A DNA stretch of 64,000 bases from Actinomycetota bacterium (lineage in GTDB: Bacteria; Actinomycetota; Acidimicrobiia; Acidimicrobiales; Ilumatobacteraceae), in NCBI GenBank assembly GCA_016213625.1, contig JACQZZ010000013.1, forward strand, positions 62,001 to 126,000. Reading direction: 5' to 3'. Shown here one piece after another: positions 25,601 to 32,249 of the stretch. A program made the translations under genes and the position numbers. Position 1 is the first letter of the stretch; every line of letters begins with the position of its first letter. A model generated the notes under the pieces. The model did not search any database. It was not told the origin of the DNA and saw only the letters and a program-made list of their open reading frames with translations.

Positions 25601-25739
25601 CCGTGGAGGGGTCCGTGTCGCGTTCGAAGAGCTGTGCAATCGTCTCGCTGAGCTCGACTCGGAGAGTGCACCTAGCGCACCCACTTTGCTGCTCTACAAC
25701 CAACTCGTGTCCCCGCCATCGGCTCTGCGCACGGCGTGA
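22698..25739 (+). CDS. Membrane protein with LysM repeats and C-terminal SARP/BTAD regulator module
   Basis: 1013 residues, GTG start one base after the previous stop. Membrane helices at about 10-33, 62-86 and 110-130. Two LysM-type units follow outside: SWRVADSDSLWDIAVVALGD (about 170-215) and VTIEPGDTLWDLSEDRLEVA (about 248-310). A Pro/Thr-rich linker (about 312-385) and a fourth helix near 398-416 (FAGLAGATVLSAGALAAY) lead back into the cytoplasm. An acidic segment near 735-770 precedes a winged-helix plus BTAD module: LDVSLVAFLACNGGQATEDQ, VVNAVWGGRAIEKVTLWNRI and ARGLRALPLNEPLYRWRMRA. It could sense the wall and control genes from the membrane. Such LysM-BTAD proteins occur with actinobacterial Tad-type loci; target unknown. 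Confidence 0.8.
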   Translation: MARLTNRIRSLAALLALFALLVGVPMLLALVAGWPLPRRAPDWSRISTAVQQGDIPGEAVIKVLAVLVWIAWAQLAWAIVWELVVNVPRSNRGQLAQPAPLVPAGVGRGIGRLVALALSIGITLASTPTPSLARPAPAVAMASRAPSASTIVLGASGPDNATTVEQVRSWRVADSDSLWDIAVVALGDGSRSSEIIDLNWQLRSPRDVRAGQVLRLPADAAVPADRVPSSAPPEGLLDRVDSYLAPAVVTIEPGDTLWDLSEDRLEVAKAEPVSGRETIEYLDEVIAANPDTIEDPNLIFPGEQFMFPAVGEAPAPTAPAPESTPAPEPSPPESQTVPTTSPTVVPETPPLVPVTTTVVPAAAVPSATDPATTPLSETPIVSSSDSDRAATEDGSAAQWFAGLAGATVLSAGALAAYRRQQRRRAARGERTLRRDAAVRTETERQLVRVGDVSFVRWANLELAELARCLVPADVRGTPIAVEMSADHGLELLWDEPNPVAPRPWEAADGGWSWRLIYDADLHLPATPQTAPIPGLVTFGSRDGGTLLVNLEALGSLAVTGDATAVEAFIRSLVLELSLSEELANSYLFLVDTDPEAEANTGRASPASERDAVSRITSVAEQHEEVLRAASLDSSFGLRLNGAADGRELTVVVAAADQLKHADVLSAEAPPNRGVAVVLTGDAPARATLAVDADGSALLSPIGLRFQAVALEVAPAEALVSLLHGFEMSDEDTVDGEDEDGVGEARPLDVDALDIDVLDDDLGEDDEWEPPAPEVLVRVLGPPRVDGYPNLGRLDVSLVAFLACNGGQATEDQVVNAVWGGRAIEKVTLWNRISKARVSLGAALPAREQGASTVRLADGVLTDLSVMKAFAARAAEVSSGEAIDLLLHATALIEGTPFDAQGYDWSYEHQFNAEACEAIESVCVRLAELALEHGDLSVARSAIARGLRALPLNEPLYRWRMRAEAYAGNRGGVRVAFEELCNRLAELDSESAPSAPTLLLYNQLVSPPSALRTA

Positions 25740-25855
25740 GGGGAGGTTCGACTGAGAAATCGGCGAGTCATCGGTCACCTCGCAATCGCTTCGCAGCGGG
25801 GGCCGCCCCGGTGGACGCGGAGAGTGTCGAACCGCGAACTTGCCGACGGCCCCAT

Positions 25856-25873
25856 CGGCGAGTCGACTCGCCG
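25856..25873. repeat. 18-bp perfect palindrome between convergent genes
   Basis: cggcgagtcgactcgccg is self-complementary over its full length. It lies 117 bases after the LysM-BTAD gene and 25 bases beyond the stop of the minus-strand HTH/zinc-ribbon gene. It may be a protein-binding site or part of a two-way termination signal. Confidence 0.55.
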
Positions 25874-25874
25874 C

Positions 25875-25916
25875 CGGATGGACGTTGATGTAGATCGCTA
25901 TGGAAGCGTCCATCCG
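25875..25916 (-). terminator. Inverted repeat spanning the stop of the HTH/zinc-ribbon gene
   Basis: Ten-base arms cggatggacg (25875-25884) and cgtccatccg (25907-25916) are perfectly complementary with a 22-base loop that contains the stop codon. No T-run; a termination or RNA-stability role is possible only. Confidence 0.35.
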
Positions 25917-26425
25917 ATCGGGCCCGCCGATCGGTAGCGCGTTCCGCACTCATCACACGTGCCGGTGCGTCGAAGTGTCGCACCGACGCCGGACGAGCCG
26001 CCGGTGGCAGTGATGCGGCCTGCGCAGTAGACACACTCGAGTATCGGTGCGGCGAGGCGGAACTCGGGGTCGTAGTGAAGCGGAGCGAAAGCAGCGTTGA
26101 TAGCAGCGCGAACCCGGTGTTCGACGGTTGCGAAGGCGTGATCCGGCTCAACCTGGGCGACTTGAGGCAGACCGTTGGTGCTCATCGCCCAAGTGTCGTC
26201 GCCAAGTCGCTCGCACCAGACGAGCGGGCCGCGCTGCGCTTTCCTGCGCCAGTCGTCCCAATCCTGCACTGCGACGCGGTTCCACAGCACACACGTCCCC
26301 TTCTCGATCATCGGTGAAGGGAACTCCGGATACCGGCCACGGTATGTGGCAACCGCCTCTCGGTGTCGAAGTCCGAGTTCCGCGGCGACCTCGGTTGAGT
26401 TGAGTAGATCCTTGGGATCGATCAT
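25898..26425 (-). CDS. Helix-turn-helix plus zinc-ribbon regulator
   Basis: 175 residues. The N-terminal 55 residues are an AlpA/excisionase-like winged helix (LLNSTEVAAELGLRHREAVA, TYRGRYPEFPSPMIEKGTCV, WNRVAVQDW). The C-terminal 50 contain a treble-clef or ribbon with CVYC and CDEC pairs separated by about 22 residues. The middle (VEHRVRAAINAAFAPLHY) is helical. DNA binding is likely. A 19-bp-arm palindrome begins 17 bases upstream of its ATG, consistent with autoregulation. It is divergent from the gene at 26562. It may be a transfer regulator of the element; no named family recognised. Confidence 0.66.
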   Translation of the reverse strand: MIDPKDLLNSTEVAAELGLRHREAVATYRGRYPEFPSPMIEKGTCVLWNRVAVQDWDDWRRKAQRGPLVWCERLGDDTWAMSTNGLPQVAQVEPDHAFATVEHRVRAAINAAFAPLHYDPEFRLAAPILECVYCAGRITATGGSSGVGATLRRTGTCDECGTRYRSAGPIGWTLP

Positions 26426-26441
26426 GTCGCTCCTCGTGGCG

Positions 26442-26488
26442 CAGTTTACGATCTGGATACTACCGCTTGGTATCCAGATCGTAAACTG
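26442..26488. promoter_or_regulatory. Perfect 19-bp-arm palindrome, probable operator
   Basis: Left arm cagtttacgatctggatac (26442-26460) and right arm gtatccagatcgtaaactg (26470-26488) are exact reverse complements around a 9-base spacer (taccgcttg). It sits in the divergent region between the HTH/zinc-ribbon gene (start 26425) and the plus-strand gene at 26562, so the neighbouring regulator is the obvious candidate ligand. The arms are AT-richer than the surroundings. Confidence 0.75.
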
Positions 26489-26561
26489 AAGACGCGAAAC
26501 GGTTCAGCTCGTCTCCGGGTACGTGCAGCACTGCGATGTTGCGGCCTGTCACGCTTGTGCC

Positions 26562-27230
26562 ATGACCAAGCGCCCCACCGATGCGATCCTCGTTGACTTG
26601 CAGCAGTTCAAGGACCTGGATGACGCGCTTCAACGGATTGCTCTCGATAAACCGTTCGATGATCTCGCGCACGAGATCCTGAAGACGTTCTTGGGGCGTG
26701 GTGGCGAGTGGAACCACAGTCTCGTCTTCTTCGGTAGCGCAGTCTCACGGGCTCGCGCACTCCGTGAAGGGATCGTTCGGGAGATTGCTGCGGCCAATCC
26801 GCACGCAACCATGACGCTGCTGCGCCAGTTCGCCGAGACCGTGGCAATGGCGTTCTACGTCGCCGACCATCCGAAGTACGTAGAGGTCCTGATGACACGG
26901 CCGAGTGAGACCAAGAAGGGCGCGCCGAACCGGAAGTCCGTTCAAGCGCTTGTCAGCTATATGGACGCCAACCACACCGACCAGTTCGCTGTGGTCTACA
27001 GCGAACTGTGCGAGATGGCTCACTTCGGGACCATCGCGCTGTGGTCGTCGCATCAAACGAGAGACAACGAGGACGGCACCATCGGATGGTCGTGGTCGAG
27101 CGTTCCGGCGTGGAAGACGGAGAGCGAAGCACTGGTGTGCTGCGCGCAGTTGCTGGAGCTGAGTGACGGCATGAACTCGGCGCTGATAGCCCTCGGCAAG
27201 TCACTCGTCGGTACGGCGGAGCAGAGCTAG
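26562..27230 (+). CDS. Hypothetical helical protein with ELCEMAHFG motif
   Basis: 222 residues from the ATG at 26562; an upstream frame extension to 26523 lacks a better start. Predicted mostly helical. Landmarks are NPHATMTLLRQFAETVAMAF followed by YVADHPKYVEVLM, a Lys-rich loop (TKKGAPNRKS) and VVYSELCEMAHFGTIALWSS. The combination of a helix bearing R-x-x-x-E and a later S/C-E-x-A-H-(F)G motif recalls two other hypothetical proteins of this element (46030-46902 and 62274-63185) and of many actinobacterial cargo genes. A HEPN-like fold is conceivable but unproven. Controlled probably from the palindrome at 26442-26488. Confidence 0.62.
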   Translation: MTKRPTDAILVDLQQFKDLDDALQRIALDKPFDDLAHEILKTFLGRGGEWNHSLVFFGSAVSRARALREGIVREIAAANPHATMTLLRQFAETVAMAFYVADHPKYVEVLMTRPSETKKGAPNRKSVQALVSYMDANHTDQFAVVYSELCEMAHFGTIALWSSHQTRDNEDGTIGWSWSSVPAWKTESEALVCCAQLLELSDGMNSALIALGKSLVGTAEQS

Positions 27231-27242
27231 CGGGTGCTTCGG

Positions 27243-27273
27243 GGCGCCGGCTCAGCGCTCGCTATCCGGCGCC
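27243..27273. terminator. Bidirectional GC-rich hairpin between convergent genes
   Basis: Arms ggcgccgg (27243-27250) and ccggcgcc (27266-27273) with a 15-base loop, 12 bases after the stop of the plus-strand gene and 60 bases beyond the minus-strand peptidoglycan hydrolase. Likely terminator for one or both. Confidence 0.5.
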
Positions 27274-27332
27274 GTGGCGGCTAGGACGCTGCGGAGTGGA
27301 TCCTCAGCAGCGCTGCGATACCGGCGCCCGCA

Positions 27333-28397
27333 TCAGAACCGACAGCCGGCGGACGGCAGACTGGCGGGGTCGATGCCTGTGCTTTCGAAGTACAGGCTTC
27401 GGACAAGTGGCTGTGGGCAAACCTGCACTCCATCGACCTGGATCTCGAGGTGGACGTGGGGTGTACCAGAGCGTCCGGTGTTGCCGCTCCGCATGATCTG
27501 CTGGCCGGCAAGGACGGTGTCGCCGGGCTGCACCATCAGGGCGCTGCCGTGGCAGTACGTCCAGTGGGTGCCCTGCTCGTCGATGATCGTCACGCCGATA
27601 CCGCAGGTGTCGCAGCCGTTGCCGCCCTCCGAGCCGCAACCTCGGTTCCACCAGTTGTACGGCCAGGTCCGCGCGACGGCGACGCGGCCTCCTCGAACGG
27701 CGTAGACCGGCGTGCCCACAGGGATGAGCCAGTCCCACGCGGGATAGTCGTGGTGCGGCTGGTCAAGTGCTGACGGGTTGGCATCGATCAAGCTGCGCGG
27801 TCCTGGCAGGGACCAGTCGCCGTCCATGGGCACGACTCCGCCGCCGAGACAATCGGCCGCTGGCTCGGTCGTCGTCGACGAAGCCTCTGTCGTACCGACT
27901 CCGGTCGACGCGTCGACGAGCCTGTTGTACACCACCATCCATCGCGCTTGGTATTGCCGTGGCGTGAGTCGGTTACCTGCGGCTGGGTACGGCACGGTGT
28001 CCCACTCCGCCGAGGTCGGACCCGGAACGTGGCCGATGTACCAAACGACCGGCACGGTCGTGACGTCGCCACCGTGGTCGTTGAGGATCCCCGTGACGTT
28101 CTCCGCTGCCTTCGCGTCCTGGACCTCGGGCGGAGCGTCCTTGGCGTGGGTGTAGCCGCCGTAGCCCGCCCACGAGCTGTCGAGGAACTGATAGGCGCCG
28201 GAGGCGGTCGACCCGGCTGCCTGGGCCCGGTAGTTGCCTCCCGACTCGAGCGTGCGAATCGTGGCGAGCACGGTGTCGGTCGAACCGGCCTGCTGACCGC
28301 AGATGGTCATCGGTGGCGGGTCGCCTCCAGCAACGAGCACCGGCAGCACGACGATGCCGAGGAGCAGAGAACTCGTGAGAACGATCGCGGACTTCAT
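27333..28397 (-). CDS. Bifunctional peptidoglycan hydrolase: lytic transglycosylase-like plus M23 endopeptidase
   Basis: 354 residues. Signal or anchor SAIVLTSSLLLGIVVLPVLV. The first domain (about 35-150) has RTLESGGNYRAQAAGSTASG and AYQFLDSSWAGYGGY, an Rpf/transglycosylase-like layout with the catalytic Glu in LESGG. The second (about 215-340) is LytM/M23: HHDYPAWDWLIPVGTPVYAV (His and Asp ligands), then HWTYCHGSALMVQPGD and SGTPHVHLEIQVDG (HxH). It should open the wall locally for the conjugation channel, as VirB1/TcpG-type enzymes do. Start at ATG 28397 or TTG 28406, unclear because the GGAGG lies between them. It is divergent from the pilin gene at 28521. Confidence 0.84.
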   Translation of the reverse strand: MKSAIVLTSSLLLGIVVLPVLVAGGDPPPMTICGQQAGSTDTVLATIRTLESGGNYRAQAAGSTASGAYQFLDSSWAGYGGYTHAKDAPPEVQDAKAAENVTGILNDHGGDVTTVPVVWYIGHVPGPTSAEWDTVPYPAAGNRLTPRQYQARWMVVYNRLVDASTGVGTTEASSTTTEPAADCLGGGVVPMDGDWSLPGPRSLIDANPSALDQPHHDYPAWDWLIPVGTPVYAVRGGRVAVARTWPYNWWNRGCGSEGGNGCDTCGIGVTIIDEQGTHWTYCHGSALMVQPGDTVLAGQQIMRSGNTGRSGTPHVHLEIQVDGVQVCPQPLVRSLYFESTGIDPASLPSAGCRF

Positions 28398-28520
28398 CAC
28401 CTCCAACGGACATCCCAGTGATGCATTCGGTGAAGCGATTCATCCTCGGCGGTCGGGGTGTGTCCGTTGGTGGTCGAACCCCTGCCATGTCGGTCGGGAG
28501 CGAACACCCAGGAGGACTCG

Positions 28521-28898
28521 ATGGACGTAAGGACAAAGGCGAACAGTCGAAAGGCTCGATTGCTGGCCGTTGCCTCGGCGATGTGCTTGGTCAGTGTGAT
28601 GACGTTGCCGCAAGTGGCCTGGGCGGGTGCGGCGATCCCGAACCCACCAGCAGACGGCACGGCTCCCGGCGCCGAGCTGGTGGGGCAAGTGCTCGGTTGG
28701 CTGAAGTGGGGCGGCCTCACGGCCGCACTGGCCGGCCTCCTCATCGGCGCAATCACCACCGGGATCGGTCATTTCGGCTCGAACTACGGGGCATCGTCTG
28801 CCGGGCGCAAGTGGCTGCTCGGCGGGATGGGTGCGGCGATCCTCTCAGGCCTCGCGTGGACGATCGCTACCACCCTCTACGCGGCGACAGGCGGCTGA
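28521..28898 (+). CDS. VirB2/TrbC-like conjugative pilin or small channel protein
   Basis: 125 residues; ATG follows GGAGG by five bases. A long signal sequence (KARLLAVASAMCLVSVMTLP ending VAWAGA) is cleaved near residue 37, leaving a small mature protein with two hydrophobic helices (WLKWGGLTAALAGLLIGAIT and KWLLGGMGAAILSGLAWTIA) linked by a short Gly/Ser/Lys loop. That is the layout of VirB2/TrbC-type subunits. It begins the T4SS operon, immediately before membrane proteins and ATPases. Confidence 0.75.
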   Translation: MDVRTKANSRKARLLAVASAMCLVSVMTLPQVAWAGAAIPNPPADGTAPGAELVGQVLGWLKWGGLTAALAGLLIGAITTGIGHFGSNYGASSAGRKWLLGGMGAAILSGLAWTIATTLYAATGG

Positions 28899-28900
28899 TC

Positions 28901-29548
28901 GTGCGTCGGCTCACCGTGTTCTTCGCAGTGCTCGCTGCAGTGGCCGCGATCGGTGTCGTCGTCATGCGCATCGGCTCCCACGAGTCGACCGCATCCACGG
29001 ACGCGGTGGTCGATGACCACCAACTCCAGCTGCCACCCACTGAACCAAGCGATGACATGGAGGATGCGCGCATCGCAGCGGTGGCAGCCGTCGCCCTCAC
29101 CGATGACGTGGCTCGCGCCGGGTTCATCTCTCGCCGCGAGTTGATCGAGTCCTTCACCACTGATTCGTACGGGCCGACCCTGGCGGAAGAGACCTCGGCG
29201 GCCGTCACCGCAATGCTGCTCGACCTCGGCGAGCGTGACGTCAATCCGGCCGATCTGCACGTCGTCGAACAGCCGATCTCCGCACGAGCTGAGGTGACCG
29301 CGAGCGGCGTGCGCGTCGAGGTGTGGTCCGTCTTGGTGGTGGCGGTGCCGGGCACGGGACCCGGCCGACAGGTGTGGCGCACCGTGACGCTCGACATGGT
29401 GCAGGTGGGCAGCCGTTGGTTGGTCGACCGGTGGTCCTCGGTGCCCGGGCCGACTCCTTCGCCCGCAGCGGAAGCAGCGTTCGATGACGCCAAGGCGTTC
29501 GTCGAGCCGCTCGGTTGGCCACCGGCAAGTACAGCGGCGGTGCGCTGA
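28901..29548 (+). CDS. Conjugal transfer protein with N-terminal membrane anchor (VirB8/TcpC position)
   Basis: 215 residues from GTG 28901, two bases after the previous stop. One N-terminal helix (LTVFFAVLAAVAAIGVVVM), an acidic linker, and an outside domain with DDVARAGFISRRELIESFTT, VEVWSVLVVAVPGTGPGRQV and VTLDMVQVGSRWLVDRWSSV. The final strand-turn-W-L-V-D-R-W pattern is that of NTF2-like VirB8/TcpC domains. Role in channel assembly is inferred from anchor, fold pattern and gene order. Its last codon shares the A of the next ATG. Confidence 0.62.
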   Translation: MRRLTVFFAVLAAVAAIGVVVMRIGSHESTASTDAVVDDHQLQLPPTEPSDDMEDARIAAVAAVALTDDVARAGFISRRELIESFTTDSYGPTLAEETSAAVTAMLLDLGERDVNPADLHVVEQPISARAEVTASGVRVEVWSVLVVAVPGTGPGRQVWRTVTLDMVQVGSRWLVDRWSSVPGPTPSPAAEAAFDDAKAFVEPLGWPPASTAAVR

Positions 29549-30771
29549 TGTGGCCGTTCCCGAACCCCCTTGACTTGTTCGGCGACGCCATCGGGGGCGT
29601 GGTCGGCTGGGCTTGGGACAAGGTGATCCAAGGGATCTACACGTGGTTCGCGAATGGGTTGCTGCTCTTGATGGAATGGGTGTGGCGAGTCCTCGATACG
29701 GCAACCACTCCTCGGCTGAGCGAAGCCTGGTTCGAGACGGGTCTTGTGCGTCCGCTCGCCGGCATCTCGCTCGGAATCACGATCGCGTTGATGCTCGCGT
29801 CGGCTGTTCAAGCCGGGTTCGGCGGGCGTCCGGAGCTGGTCGTCGATGCCCTCAAGGAAGGCCCGAAGGCGATCGTCGCGTCTGCGCTGACGGTGACCGT
29901 CATGGACGTCCTGATCCGCGGCGCAGACGTGCTGTCCGACGTCGCTTGGCAGGCCGGTCGCACCGATGCGCAGTCCGTGCTGGACGGACTCGCCCGCACG
30001 ATGAGCAGTGCTGGCGGATTGGCCACCACGTTCCTCGGCCCGCTTGCTCTGCTGTTCGGGATGATCGGCCTCATCGTCACCACCGTGGTGCTCTTCATGC
30101 GTTCCTCGCTGCTGTACCTCGTTGCAGCATTCGCGCCAATCGTCTGGTCGTCATCGGTGTCGCCGATGATGCGCGGCTCGGGTCGTCGACTCGTGCACGT
30201 CACCGTGGCGCTGGTCCTCGCCAAGCCGGCGATCGCAATGACGCTGGTGGTCGGCGTCAAGTTGCTGGCCAACGCCGGTGCTCCCGGCGCGGAGGGAACG
30301 ACGGACGGCGCAGCAGCGCTCGGCACATTGATCTCGGGCTTCGCCTGCTTCGCGATCGCGGGCCTCTCTCCGTGGGTCGTCTATCGACTCCTGCCGTCCG
30401 TCGAGGGTGCCGCCGTGTCCTCGGGAATCGTCGGCGGCTGGGGACGTGCCGGCCTGACTGCGGCGCAGGCCGGTCTGATGGTGAAGTCACTCGGCGCGAG
30501 CGCGGCGGCATCCGCCGCAACTCGTGCGTTGCCGCAGCAGCTCTCGTCCGCCGGCGCGACGGGGGGAGGCGGGAGTGCGACGACGGGTACATCCGGTACC
30601 TCGGGCTCGCAGGGCTCATCACCGGCGACTGCCAGCGTGGGGTCGCCAGGAGCCGGCAGCGCGGGTGGTCTTGGCGCATCGGCACGAACTCGACCTGCCC
30701 GGCCATCGGTGGCTCCGAGGCCCGGCGCAGTTCCGGCGCCACAGCGCGACGATGAGGAGGTGCAGTCGTGA
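29548..30771 (+). CDS. VirB6/TrbL-like polytopic channel protein
   Basis: 407 residues. An amphipathic N-terminus (WPFPNPLDLFGDAIGG) is followed by about six membrane helices: YTWFANGLLLLMEWVWRVL, LAGISLGITIALMLASAV, IVASALTVTVMDVLI, TTFLGPLALLFGMIGLIVTT, VTVALVLAKPAIAMTLVVGV and LISGFACFAIAGLSPWVVYR. The last 110 residues are a Gly/Ser/Ala/Pro-rich cytoplasmic tail. This is the usual form of VirB6/TrbL proteins in Gram-positive T4SSs, the membrane core of the channel. Tight coupling to both neighbours. Confidence 0.78.
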   Translation: MWPFPNPLDLFGDAIGGVVGWAWDKVIQGIYTWFANGLLLLMEWVWRVLDTATTPRLSEAWFETGLVRPLAGISLGITIALMLASAVQAGFGGRPELVVDALKEGPKAIVASALTVTVMDVLIRGADVLSDVAWQAGRTDAQSVLDGLARTMSSAGGLATTFLGPLALLFGMIGLIVTTVVLFMRSSLLYLVAAFAPIVWSSSVSPMMRGSGRRLVHVTVALVLAKPAIAMTLVVGVKLLANAGAPGAEGTTDGAAALGTLISGFACFAIAGLSPWVVYRLLPSVEGAAVSSGIVGGWGRAGLTAAQAGLMVKSLGASAAASAATRALPQQLSSAGATGGGGSATTGTSGTSGSQGSSPATASVGSPGAGSAGGLGASARTRPARPSVAPRPGAVPAPQRDDEEVQS

Positions 30772-32249
30772 GCGACGCAGCACCAGTGCGCTATCGGTTC
30801 GGCGACCCCGCACGTGCCTCGCTGCTCCTCGGCCTCTCGCTGCGCCAGTCGATCCCGCTCGTCGTTGGCGTGCTCTGGCTCACCCTCTGCCTGATGGCTG
30901 GTCTGCCACTCGTGGGCGCGGTCGGCCCGGCGGTCGGCCTTGCCCTGGCGTTCGGCCGCTGGCGGCGCACACCGCTGTTCGATGTAGCCGGCCCCGGCAT
31001 CCGCCTGTGGTGGACTCGGAGTCGCAACCGCAGTCCATGGGTACGGGCCTCGTTGCTGGCGGCGGGCCCCGGCTTCGACGACGATCTCCCGGAGCCATTG
31101 CGCGGTCTTGCGATGCTCGACGCACCGATCGACTGGCAAGCCGGCCGCCGGAGCGTTGCCGTTGTGCACGACCAGCGAGCCGGATCGGTGTCCTTGGTGT
31201 TGCAAGCGACTGGCGCCGGTTTCCCCGTCGCTTCACTGCGGGAGCAGGACGGGTTGATCGCCAGTTGGGGAGCAGCGCTCGGCCCGCTGGCCCGAGCTCA
31301 GTGCGCAGTCAGCCGACTCACGTGGCAGGAATGGGCACACCCGATCGGAGTGAGCGGTCATCGGGAGTTCCTCGACGGCCTCGACTGCCCGTCGAGCTCG
31401 GCGGCGAGCAAGGACTACCAGCAGCTGCTCGACCTGCAGGACCCGTTCACGATTGCGCACGAGGTACTGCTCACCCTGACCGTCGACATCCGTCGGGTCC
31501 GGACGCGCCGGCGAGAACCAGTCGCGGCGGCGATCGACACGCTGACGGATGAGGCTCGGCTGTTGGTCTCGCGGCTGGAGTCGGCGGGGGTTCGAGTCAC
31601 TGGCCCCTTGGATGCACTCGAGCTGTCGACGGCGATTCGTCTCAGGTCGGATCCGTCACGAGTTGCACAGGTGTCGACAGTGCGGCGCTCCTTGGCGGCC
31701 GCGATCCGGAGAGGGCCAATCGAGTGGGGCCCGATGGCAGTCGAACCGCGCTGGGATGTCGTCTCCGTCGACGGCTCGATGCACCGGTCCTTCCGCGTCG
31801 CGGGTTGGCCGATGCTCCCGGTCGGCGCTGATTGGATGGCGCCCCTCCTCGCAGGCGACGGTGCGACCCGCATCGTCACAGTGGTCCTCGAGCCGGTGCC
31901 ACTGCAGCGAGCCGCTGCAGACGCGAATCGACAACTGACGTCGATCGAGGCGGATCACGCGCAGAAGGAACGACACGGCTTCCGGTTGACCGCCCGCGAG
32001 CGGCGACGCCAGGCCGACGTCGAGACACGCGAGCGAGAGCTCGCCGAGGGGCATCCCGAGTTCCGACACGCAGCAATCGTCACCGTGGTGGCGGGCGGAA
32101 GCGACGAGCTCGACGACGCATGTGCCCGCGTCGAGCAAGCTGCGGCGCAGTCGATGCTCGATCTCCGACCACTTGCAGCGCGCCAGGGCGAAGGGTGGGT
32201 GGCGTCGCTGCCGCTGGGGCGATCGTTCACAACTGGTACTCGCGCATGA
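30768..32249 (+). CDS. SCO6880-family conjugation protein
   Basis: 493 residues. RYRFGDPARASLLLGLSLRQ is followed by two membrane helices, SIPLVVGVLWLTLCLMAGLP and LVGAVGPAVGLALAFGRWRR. The soluble part resembles the N-terminal, non-ATPase domain of VirB4/TraC proteins, with VSLVLQATGAGFPVASLREQ and the late conserved helix EADHAQKERHGFRLTARERR. SCO6880-type proteins are found only in actinobacterial elements beside a short VirB4. Together the two neighbouring genes appear to represent a split VirB3-VirB4. Stop overlaps the next start (ATGA). Confidence 0.8.
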   Translation: MSDAAPVRYRFGDPARASLLLGLSLRQSIPLVVGVLWLTLCLMAGLPLVGAVGPAVGLALAFGRWRRTPLFDVAGPGIRLWWTRSRNRSPWVRASLLAAGPGFDDDLPEPLRGLAMLDAPIDWQAGRRSVAVVHDQRAGSVSLVLQATGAGFPVASLREQDGLIASWGAALGPLARAQCAVSRLTWQEWAHPIGVSGHREFLDGLDCPSSSAASKDYQQLLDLQDPFTIAHEVLLTLTVDIRRVRTRRREPVAAAIDTLTDEARLLVSRLESAGVRVTGPLDALELSTAIRLRSDPSRVAQVSTVRRSLAAAIRRGPIEWGPMAVEPRWDVVSVDGSMHRSFRVAGWPMLPVGADWMAPLLAGDGATRIVTVVLEPVPLQRAAADANRQLTSIEADHAQKERHGFRLTARERRRQADVETRERELAEGHPEFRHAAIVTVVAGGSDELDDACARVEQAAAQSMLDLRPLAARQGEGWVASLPLGRSFTTGTRA

